From: Opisthorchis felineus
Lineage: Eukaryota; Platyhelminthes; Trematoda; Opisthorchiida; Opisthorchiidae
Assembly: GCA_004794785.1 (NCBI GenBank)
Contig: SJOL01006493.1
Location: 789,112-853,111 of the forward strand
Length of the DNA stretch: 64,000 nt
Direction of reading: 5' to 3'
The notes beneath the pieces are model-generated. The model saw only the letters and a program-made list of their open reading frames with translations. It was not told where the DNA came from and ran no database searches. Shown here piece after piece: positions 38,101 through 50,100 of the stretch (position 1 is the first letter of the stretch; every line of letters begins with the position of its first letter). The position numbers and the translations under genes are program-made.

Positions 38101-41100
38101 ATTCTTACAGTCTTAACCGGTTTACTGTGCTTTTTCGAGCAGGTTTGTGAATAAATTTGTTCATATTGGTCATGCCACAAACAGCGAAAACTGGGAAGAC
38201 TGAGCGGCACACAAGTTAGCTCTAGATTTTACCGTGCGTAATGCCACTCAGATTTTCACAATTAAGGACGGACCGAAAGTAAAACAGTTTGCATTGGGTT
38301 CAGGACAACGATACCCACATGCATACTTGTAATTCAACACGCCTTTAAAAAATAACCCCTTGAAGCAGTCAGTTTCATAAGTGTGGGATTTGTTTCCGAA
38401 GCAGTCGACTAAACACCCAGTGGGATCGAAAGAGAATCCATTCGGCTCCCTAAAAGCCTGTCTGCACATACCTCTAGAAAAGAATCATCAAAATGACAAT
38501 AAACTGGAATGCCTATATTTCACCGGCGTTGACAGCACACTATACAGCAGCTCCCTACTAAATTGGTTTTATGGTAGTGTGAGATCTGGTAGTTTGCAAC
38601 TAAGTTGTCCCATCAGTGAGGCCGACCCATGCTCAGAAGCCGAGAATCACTGTACAGCTGTTTCATCCTTATTGGGAATCATCAGCAGTGCACATCTCAC
38701 GAAACTCAAGGAGTTTCGCACTCGCGACCTTCCGGCTAGTAGTTTGAACACTATATCCTGTCTAATGCGAGTTAATCACACTGCTGATCAGCTGCCTATA
38801 GCTGAACGGTCAAGTTTTCAAACTACTAGCCGGGAGGTCGCGGGTTCGGAGTTTCGTGAGGTGTGTACTGCTGATAATACACAATGAGGATAAATCAGTT
38901 GTATAGTGCTTCTTTTTTCCAGCATAGATTGGCTTCACTGATAAGACAAAAAATCTCAAATAATTTGATTCGATTGGAAGTTTGACACGGAAGCGGGGTT
39001 GAACACATTTGCAATACGTTTAGAAGGTAACGAAGGTAGATATTAACACAAAAAGGACGCGATATTACTGATTATTTTAAAGAACACGTGTATGAAGTTA
39101 TCTAACAGATTCTCAGTGTTCCGTTAGATTCTTCAGCTTACATAATAGACATGACGAGAAACGGCGTATATATAAAATAAAAAGAAACTCTAAAATAATC
39201 TCGGCAACACATGAGCCGTTTCAAGCTGGTAGGAAGGTAAGGTCACGCCAGACGGACAGCAAGTAAGCGTCAATGCAACTCAAAGACTAGATTACAGTCC
39301 GTACTTATCTGAACAACTCCTATAACGTAATTCAGGATACCTGAAACACTGTAAACGATTCAAAATGCTTTCTAAGGTTTAGCTTGCGGCTGGAGTTGGC
39401 AAGGTGGGCCCCAATAGCATCTGTGATGTCACCGATCCCCTTAGTTTAATCTAACACTCATGCAATCTTATGCAATAGCTGGAGTATTTGTTATGCTCAA
39501 GCTTCCTGAGAATAACTCCTGGAAACACCGGGAGGCCACCGAAGTTTTTTTAAGCAAGTGTAGAAAATGGTTGTGGAGAGTCTATTTTAATCATGCTCCC
39601 AATACGAAACCGGTATCACCTTGCATATATCCATGTGGGTATCGAGGTTCCAGCTATAAATTGGTTGTTGGGGAAACATAAATGCCGATGAATTGTAGGG
39701 TGAACGGACTGCAATGGGATGAAAAAAGTGGTAGCCCCTCTATCTCTCGTGATAAATTGTGCTTAGTGTCCACAATATGCAGCGCAGAGGGACAGAACTT
39801 TGTATTCCACTGCCAGATCTTCGTTTCTGTTGAATAAAAATTTGTGCCCCACATGAATACCGCGAACCTCTCTTACAAACTAGTACAAAATACAAGCTAC
39901 CTTGTGGGGAAGGAAACAAGAGGACGAAATTCCAAGTTTCCCATCCGCATTCTTCCATATCCATGTTTTTTTCAAGCCACGTGGGCTTCTTATTGATATT
40001 CCTTCTCCTATTGTCCAAACAATCCCGGGATTTTTGCATAATCAGTCCGGCTGGTTGAGCTGCAGCCAACCTTCATACAGTATGAAGGACCTAAATCTTA
40101 TTCTAAGTTTTCCACTTTATTTAACGTAGGCTTGACCTAATGAGTATATATTATGCACTACTCTGCTGAACTAAAACAAATTTGTGACAAACATGGTCAG
40201 TAAACAATGACTATTTCTGATCTCCTTTTGACGCAGAAATCAATGGTATCATTCCACTGATGGCACCAATAATTATTGAGCTCTTAGATATCTCACGATC
40301 TGCAACCAACGCGTTACTTCTACTGCAGGTTTCAAGGGGCAATTTGTGGGTGATGCCGTGTGCCGGTCTGAGTCTAAGCTGTTTGCCAACGTAGGATGGC
40401 GACATTCAAAACGAGCCGGCTGATGTGGCGAGACAGTTTATCAGAAGAGCTCAAATTATCAATCATTCGATGTAACCAACAGCCATTTGAAGTGCAGCTT
40501 CCTCTTGAAAGATTAAATCGACCAGGAAGATTTCCATTTCGGGATATTTTTTCGAGGGGTGAGTTTCAGTGAAAAACTGCCCTTCTTCGACACCGGTGCA
40601 TTTTCTTGAAAAGTGCCTTCATGAAGTTGTAGAAATGTTTTACGAGGAGCGCAACCGAAACCATCTGCAATTAATCCGATCGCAAGGTGTATTGAGAGGT
40701 CGCTTGCATTTAAAGTTAAGAAGTGCCCAACTGAAGTCAAAGTGTTTTCAGAATAATGAATTCCAAACAATATTGGCAATATCAGAATAACTCACCTGGA
40801 AACTGATCCTATGTTGATGACTACCATTTGCATTTGGAGTGATTGCATGTTTGCCAGTTCGAGAGAAGCGTGAACACCTCCATACTTTCGGACCACATCT
40901 TGGTTCCGAAGAGAACAGTGGCGATCCGTTTTTTGTTGAACTGACGAGCGGATGAGTCGTTTCTGACTGCGTGGTTGAGCAGGAAAAGTCCAGTTGTGTG
41001 CCCATGGATTGACCACATTCCTCATTAGCCCGATCACTGTCTTCGTCCCCTTGTTTATCGGTGGCCAGTTGACTAGCTTCGGTTTGTTCGTCTCTTGGAA

Positions 41101-44100
41101 GTCCTGTGAAGTCGTTAGTGGTGATGTGGACGAACAGATCCCGGACCTGCAGGATATACTGGTGTGATGAACTACGGCGATGTATTAAGCATGATAACCC
41201 AATTGCCCTGGGGGCAACCAACTATATCGGGATTGTAGTGTGCGTATGGTTCCCGAATGAATGGGCTCCAGAAAACAAGAGAAATACGAGTGAAGATGGT
41301 GGAGTAATTTATTCGTAAGGACATTGTACTCTTCGTGTCACAGCGCGATCATTCGGTTTGGTCCTCGTCAGAATGGGGGGGGGCTTGGATGTAAGATTCC
41401 TTCTTAGTTGGGGTCACCAGTTGTGTCCTACCGGGAGTCCTGCTCAGGTCATGTGAGAGGAATCCAGTAGTACACAGTAGTACGCATTGACTACTTCGTA
41501 TCGTAATGTTAAGGAAAATCTGGTGGACGGTTACGTAGACAACTAAATTTTTCAGCTTGTTGACTGACCATCTAGAGAGCTTCTTTAATGAAGCTGGTGG
41601 CATGACACGTACGCAAAATATCAGTTCACGTTTTCCTCAAAAAGTGTAACTGTCCACTGATCTGCACCTTAAGCTAGTGTTAACGGGAGACTCAACTGAA
41701 AATGTCTTTTATGAGATTTCAGTTGACAATGTTGTACAAAGGCCACTTCGTTTTTCGGTTTAGACGATATGCAAGCTACTGAAGTAGTTTTCTTAACATG
41801 ACCCTACCTGTGGGGTGGATGAAAACGCGTCGACAGCTCAAAACGGGTTTTGCTCTTTTAGTGGTTTGCTAGGCAAACATAGCTTTCGAGTTTCTACAAT
41901 ATCGTTTCTTACTTAGGTGGCCGGTTTAGCACTTCTTTTAAGAGTAGGGTTGGGCTTATATACAGCTAATCTTCAGGTAACATTAAGTCTATTTTAAAAT
42001 TTGTATATGACTACAATTAACCATCTAGTTCTGGAATGCAGATCTCGCCCCTTGAGCAGTTATCAACCACTTTTCCCAGTAAGCCAGTAAACTCCCGCCG
42101 ATATTAGGTCTTCTAATTTATCATCATTTGCATATTCTTTCTCCGTAACAAAGGTTTCTTACCCAACACGGTCGTTTTGCATTCTTACTAGTAACCTAAA
42201 TGGGCTCAGTTTTATCCTTCTTATGTCTTTTGAGTTCGGTACTATTGCACAACTCTCCGCGTGACTTGCTTCTCAATCTAACCATATTTAGCAAAATAGT
42301 GGCATGTATACAACAAACAGACGCACCTATTTTGAATAGTTTGATTATTTGTTTATTATGACCGCTTCCAAAAGTGTGTAGCCGAAGAAGGAGACAAATG
42401 TATTACAAGGAACTTTTCGAGGTTGAACAAACGCAGGGTTTTTTTCCTGACAGAACATCAAGCTTCGGAAAACCCCTCGACAACCCAATACCGGTTTCTC
42501 CCTTTTTGTGTCTCATCAGTTAAGCGCAGCGCCCGCGGTTCCACCGACTGACTGAACATCATATGTTACAATATACACTCATTTGCGGATCAAGTGTATC
42601 TTGACTGGAGACAAATAAATCTTGCGTTTATGATATCCTTCAGTTGACTATACAAATATTGGCCCATGTTTTAGTTGGTATGATATTCAATGTATTCAAG
42701 GCATTCAAGGCGTGTTCTCTTGACAACACATTCAATTGAAGAATATCACAGACAAAAGATTTGTTGGAGTCTTTCGCTGACACCAATGTACTTTGTCAAA
42801 CAAAGGAACTGTTCGCAAGAAGTTATCAACCGATTTGGAATATACTTCTTGTCGCCGACTTTCATTTTTCAGGATGGGAACTCTTCAATACATTGTGCAC
42901 ATGTGACCAGTTTCCTCGACTATTCTTCTCACTGGCATTGCCGGGTGGAAACCCATATATGGGCCGAGAGATCCCATTCACGGTTTTTGAAGCTTCCCAA
43001 GGTGCAGGAAAAGCGCCACAATGGAAATCAAACAGAGGAAAGGGAAAAAAAGAAACAATCCAAAGTTGAGTCGGCCCAGGTGTCATCTAGTCGTAAAAAA
43101 CAGCTGTCAGATGCGAAGTGACTTAAAGCAGTTCTTGGAACCGTTACAAAGTAGGCTTCACAGTCTTAGCCGCGAATTCAACCACATTACCCGTGTCGCG
43201 CGTTGTATAATGCGCAAGCAAACCGTCAGCCCAAGCATGGAAGTGCTAGGGGTCTTGATCTCAAGAAAGTGCTCAAGGAAGCACTGAAATTATCAGCGAA
43301 CTACTGACCGTCTTGGTGAGTTGGAGAACTCACTAAGCGTTGACGCCTGTACTTAAGACAGTTTGGCCAAACTCTGACCGACGCCATTGGCTTTGAATAT
43401 GCTTGGAACGGTTACTTTGCATGCGGGATCAGCTGCTATTTTATCTTTAGAATCCAATAGGTTTTCCCACCGGATGGCATGCTCGATGTTGGATGCTACT
43501 GATTACTTAGCAAACTTGACTTATTTGTCGCATGATCATAATGAAAACTAGGTCCGTTTCTCATGACCGCAGAAATGACTTTCGTAGCACCGAAAGAGAG
43601 TTTCTGTTGCGGTTTCTCTCTAAAAGTGATATCGAGGTAGGTCTTATTTAGCTTCTTCAAGGTCGCCTTAAAAACAACACTTAGTTGATAAGCTCAAGTA
43701 ATTGACACTCCCCACTACTCTCGGCAAATATAGGTGTCTTTCAAGGGGGTGTCTCTCCTTCCTTCGTCGTTTATTTTTAAGTCATTGACATGCCAATGCC
43801 CAAATGTTTCATTCAGTATAACTATACGATAGAAATCTTTTTTGTCGTACGTGCGGTATTCCTTAGCTTATGTGTATCTTATGTGAACCTGAAGGCCTGA
43901 CTTCATGTCCACATGAGATGTTCATAATAGCGTTCACTGTCACTTAACGCCCTGGAGTGTTCCGTATTCAAGGAAAGCCATAAAATAGCCTGTTTGATAA
44001 ACCCATTGCCTTAGCACGTGGTCCGAATTCCAACCATTCCGCATCAGCTTACTTCAGTCCCGACCTAAAGCTGACACCTTGACGTGGTGGTCGGGCTTGA

Positions 44101-47100
44101 GTACTGCAATGATCCCGCGGGCTACACTGGCTGGAACGTCGTTCCACAAGGTGCAACCATGCCAGGAAGGCCAAAGGGGAGCAGTCAGACCAAGAGCAAC
44201 GAGATCCCGTACTACGAGTAATCGTGCTACGAGGCGGTCTGGAGGTAAAGTCGTACTGTCCTCTGTAGCAGGAGTGTGAAGGCAGTAAGGTGTTTCCCCC
44301 AGGCGACCAGCATGTCCATATTTATGGAAGCAGCGATGCTGCCTTCCTCCGAGGAAGGACGGGTTAGAAAAGGTCGGCCCCAAAACCTGCACACTCCGAT
44401 CGTCCAACGGTTGACCGTGACCGCCGGCGTATTATCCAATACGGTCCAAATACTTTTAAAACCAAAGAGTCCGGTGCTGCTCAAAAGGCACCTGCTGTGC
44501 GCAACCGCATCAGGAATGAGACAGTAATGCCTTATTCCCTGCGTCCCCGGGTTAGGTCAACCCCCTGCAGCCGAGCAGGTCAGACTATTGAGTCATCAGC
44601 TACGGGGAGGGTCCCCCAAGAAAACCCTACAGTCCACTGCCATGTGGGTCAGACTTTTGAGTCAAAGGCTCAAGGTGGGGTACCTCAACCAAACCCCCTT
44701 CCTCGGCCTGGGCAACCGGAAAGTATCATTTGCCCGCGCAGTCCGGTGTCCACCGATGTCCCTCCCCAACCCATTCCCATCACACAAGCAAAGGTCACTG
44801 GGTCACTTGACTGTCAGTTATCTGACCGAAGGGCCTTATGCTCCTCGCTGCTTAGTAACAGTAAACAAAATATTACCCTTCTAAATCCACGAGATCCTTT
44901 ATATATAGGAGCTTTTAACGTCCGTGTTCTATGTCAAATTGGCAAACAGTTAATGCTTGCTGAAACCTTACACTCCCTTAAAATTGATGTATGCTGTGTC
45001 TCCGAAACACGCATACAAGACCCAAGCGTGGTTATGCATCTCAGAACGCCAAGGATGAACTCCCCTCTTTCACATTTCTCCCTCCGTGATGATGATGACT
45101 CGTGGAATATATGGCGTGGGAGTTGCACTCAGCCCCAGAGCTGAACGCGCTTCACTGGACTGGATCCCAGTGAACAGTCATCTTTGCGCCGTCCGGTTAT
45201 TCAGTTCAATCAAGCTCAATGCCTCTCAACACAAAAAGCGGTGCCTGTTTGTAGTGTCGGCTTATGCCCCAACGGAAGGCAGTTCTGGTGCTGAGAAGGA
45301 TACTTTCTATCGAGAGCTACCCGGGCTAATTCGTCGAGCCAAAAGCACTGGCACTGCGATCCTTGCGGGCGATATGAATGCTCAAGTAGGTCGTCTTAGC
45401 TCCTTGGAATTACATTTGGGCGGTCGATTCGGTGTCGAGCTCGCCTCACAGACAACGAAGATCGACTCCTTCAGTTGTGTGCTGACCATGAACTGTTTTT
45501 GGCAAGTACGAACTTTCAACATAAACGTTCGCATCGAGTAACCTGGCGGCCACCAACTGCAAATCGACCGTGGACCCAGTTGGACCACGTGGCCATCAGC
45601 CATCGGTGGAGAGCCACAATTCAAGACTGCCGTTCCTTCTGGGGCACACCACTTGATTCCGATCACGCCATGGTGCGTGCACGCCTGACAGTTCGCTTCC
45701 CTTCAGGCCCTCGCAAATTAGCAAGAAGCATGCCATTCTACTATCTTCGAAGAACGACCATAGCTCAACAGTACCGATCTGAGCTAGCCCAACAACTTTC
45801 CACAGTAAACCAATACTGTCGTGACAGTGAGCATGTGGATGAAGCGTGGCAAAACGTGAAAGGAGCTATGTTAGCGGCGTTCAGTGCTGTCTGTCCGACC
45901 TCTCCGATTCGACCAAAAGACCACTGGATGTCGGCGAGATCGTTATTCATGATTGAAGCCAGGAAATCCATATCAGCAGGCAACGAGTACGACGGCCCAC
46001 GCAAATCCCTCAAACGCCAAATAGTGAAGAGTCTAAGGAAAGACCGAGAGCTATGGTGGACATCGAAAGCTCGGGAGATGGAGAAGGCTTTTGCTACGGG
46101 AAACAGCCGTGCCCTATATCAACTGATACGATCGACTGGCCCTAGAAAAGCAACGGTCAGCGAAACGATAAGTGAAAAAGATGGCTCATTAATTCACTCG
46201 CATAAATGTCGACTGGAATGATGGGCCAAACACTTCGAAGAACAGTTCAGCTGGCCTCCTGCAACACAGCCTTTGCAGATAATGCATACGGGCGAATGGG
46301 ATGTAAACCTCGATCGCCCGTCAGAAGAAGAAATAAAGTACGAAATATCCGTACTGAAAAGTGATAAGGCACCAGGACCGGACGATCTTTATCCAGCCCT
46401 CTTCAGAGAAGGAGGAGAATCCCTGGTGACCCATCTGACAAAGCTTATTGGTGCTGTATGGAACGAACAGGTGCCTGCAGAATGGGGCAGGTCGACAGTT
46501 ATCCCTATCTTCAAAAAGGGTACGCGGACGCTGTGCGAAAACCACCGTGGCATCAGCCTGTTAGCTGTGGCATCGCAGGTGCTCTCTGGTCTTATCCTTC
46601 GAAGTTTGACTGCACATAGGGAGAGACTGACAAACCAATGTAGGTTCCGTCCTGCAAGAGGATGCATTGATCACATCTTCACCCTCCGACAAATTCTGGA
46701 ACAGCGAGACTGCTTCCAGCAACCAGCAATGGTTGTATTTCTTGATCTGAAAGCTGCCTTTGACTCTGTGGACCGTCAGGCACTATGGCAGTGTCTGGGG
46801 AGCAGAGGTGTCCCCCATAAATTCTTGACCCTCCTTAAGGCGCTGTACGCCAACTCCCGCGGCCGTGTGAAGGTCTACGGGAAGCTCTCTCCTGAGTTCA
46901 CCACATCAAGTGGTGTCAGAGAGGGCTGTTCTCTTTCACCCTTCCTCTTCAACTTCGTCATCGATACGACCATGGAAGACTCACTGTCAGCCTCTAATGC
47001 CCGTGGGGTCGAAGTGCTTCCTGGGCGTCCGCTCACAGATATCGAGTACACAGACGACATAGCTCTTCTTGGATCTGACCCCGTGGTAATTCAAACAATA

Positions 47101-50100
47101 TTAAATAATCTAAATAATTCCGCCTCACGGTTTGGCATGCGCTTCATACCTGCAAAGTGTAAGGTGCTACTGCAAGACTGGGTGGACCCGAACCCTAGCC
47201 TCATGCTTGCGGATGAGCCGATCGAGGTAGTAGACAAATTTGTCTACCTGCGCAGCTGCATCAGTGTCAGCGGTCTCGCGAAAGATAACGTTTCCATCCG
47301 GATTGGGATGGCTAGAGCAGCTTTCGTGAACCTGCATCACCTGTGGCATAGGCGTGACATCAGCTTATCCGTCAAGGGTCGAGTTTACAATGCTGCGGTG
47401 CGCTCCATACTACTATACGGATCAGAAACCTGGCCGTTGCGCGTCGAGGACGTCAAAAAACTTTCAGCGTTTGACCATCAATGCCTTCGGAGCATTGCGC
47501 GAGTCCGGTGAGAACACTGGATCAGTAATGCTGAAGCATGTCAAAGGATTTTCGGAAGAAACAACTCGTTCACGATTGATGAACTGAGCACACTCCATAG
47601 GTTGCGCTGGCTTGGCCACGGGCTCCGTATGCCACCCGACCGACTTCCTCGAAGGGCTCTTTACGCACAACCACGTGAAGGGTGGAAACGAGCCAGGGGA
47701 GGTCAAACAATCACTTGGCAGCGAAGTATGAAAGCCATTACCAGCAAACTCAGCTGTGCTGGTCATTGCCGCCTTCCTGGATGGGGACCCCGAGACGGGC
47801 CACATAAATGGTTGGAGACATTGTCAGACATGGCGCAGTCGCGCCCTCAATGGCGCTCGTGCATCCAAGCTATTGCCTTCAATCAATAGCTCCCTTCCCA
47901 ATCCCCTCACTTGACAGTCCACTGACAGTGCTCCATTTATGCACCAATTTATCAGCTCCCGCCTCCAATGCGCAGCTACCTACCCCACCTCCCCAAATCA
48001 TCGGTGAACGAAATTGTGGCAGCTACAACCACTGTACGACAAGTACGCGGTTGTTACAGCTGACGATGTTGATGGTGATGATGAGCTTACTTCAGATTAA
48101 TCACCTCAACTGAGCCCAGACGGTTCAGCCCATGTTAAGTCCTCTTTCATTTGTGTCAGATGACTCATTCTTTAACCGTAAGCCGAGGTTTATCCTTGGG
48201 TATGTGCACCAATGTGGAAATCTTCGGATTACTTGAGATACGATACTGCCTCGCGAAACGGTGTGAGAAACAATCTTTAAGATGCAGTGGAATTTAAAAG
48301 AATACTCTTGTTCACTTCGGAGTAAATCCGAGAAGCAAACTTCCCATACAGTCTTCTGATTTTAGAATCAAGAGAACATACTACGGGTCATCAACCCAAA
48401 TATCTCGATATGCTAGGTGGACGATAATTTCGTTATGACGAAAATAACTCACACACAAAATCGACACGGATTGTTCAATACGACGTTTGGAGGCACTACC
48501 TTTATAACTGAAACTAAAGAGAACAGTCGAACTCCGACCAAAACACAAAGGCACCCGTGAGACTGTACGGGCTTATCTGATCCAGAATTTTGGTTGACTT
48601 TCTATCACAAGAATGGCATGACGAAGGGAACAAGCACAGGGCAAGTTCTTTAGAGTTCTTTAGTTCTTTTCGTTAGATCTTATAGACGAGGAATGTGGAT
48701 TGCTGTTGGTCATACCGATCCGTACTGCCTCGCCGAGATATATCGTTTGCCTTTTTTTAGAACACACAGTCAATTTTCTTAATTGTGTTGGATCATATCT
48801 ATGGGTGTTCTACTTCACAAAGGCTTGGAAGCATCTGGTAATGATTATTCAGTCTTATTGGAGTAGCCTTCAGGGTCCTAAAGATAAAGCCGCATGATAC
48901 CACGGTTATTGTGAAGTTCTTTCACCGTTTTTGAATGTGCTTTACTGTGGATGCTGTTGGACTGAATCGGTCTCACTACTAGCAACAACAGCTTAAGAAA
49001 TTTCATCGGAAGGCACTAACATCTGTGCGTCACTTGGGTGTAAGTTGTTGGGTTTCATTACGTAGATGCTCGGATTTTGTCCCAAACTCTAGTCTTTCTT
49101 CAGCCTAGTGGTGCATGGTATAACACCTCACTACCCATTAGAAGCCTCATTTCTGTCTCACTCAGAAACGAATGTGCTGCGGTTTTTGGTTTCAGGCATG
49201 CTAAACAATTTTCCACTTTTTGCCCTCAAGGTCCACAGTTAATTTCCCCACATAGTCCAAAACAGATAGTTTCTCCGTGGGGTAAAGTTCTAACAAATCA
49301 TCGCGTTTGGGAGATGTTAACCACAATGGAGGACATTGTCATATGGTTGATCAATTCTGCATATACACTCATGATAGGCAAGCCCTGCATTTGCCGGGTC
49401 CACAGTCCGTATAAACTGACAATACTGTCCACAATGACAGAACTAGTAACTTATGGACCAATATGATCAGAGCACACCAAGTTTTTACCGGCCACTTTGA
49501 TTCCAATCTAAATAGTCCACTATGTTCGGCATGTAGTTTTTTTCTTTCTGTCATTTGACTTAGCCATACTTACCCACCTAGGGGTTGAACAAATTTCAGT
49601 ATTTTTGTAACTGTGCAGGTTATTTGATAAATCTGCTTCCCTCAGATTTTTATTATGTCGATGAAAAAGTTCATATCACACTTAAATACATGCGAAGAAC
49701 TTGAAAGGTTATGGACGGGGAAACAAATGTGGATTTCATATAGTGATTTTCTTTTGCATCCCTAATTTCGGGCCTCCATGTTACTAATACAAAATACCTA
49801 ATATCTTTAGACAACGTATGGATACAAAGTATTTTTAACTCCTTCTAAGGATACCTTTCATCCTGCTATGGTTTGAAATTCTGAAGAGGAATTATTTTCT
49901 ATCAGACCGGCAATTATAGGCTTTTATCGTAAATCCCCAATCCCGGATTTGTAGTTTAAGAGAGTAAGGAAAGATGTTGTGGGTATTCGCTGGATTTACT
50001 GAACTTCTGGCTTGTGACAGAACGTAAAAGAACTTCAAAATTATAAGTCTGCAGAGGTGCTGAGAGTAGGTGTGATTCGGAATGTTCTGAGTGAAATGGA

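Noticed and set aside
38381..38887. A 168-codon plus-strand open frame
   Set aside because: It spans the head-to-head SINE pair, and its two halves are mirror images of one repeat.
44054..47805. Several minus-strand open frames of 60-117 codons over the retrotransposon
   Set aside because: They are mirror frames of the endonuclease-RT coding sequence. The sense strand carries the recognised motifs and the target-site duplication fixes its direction.
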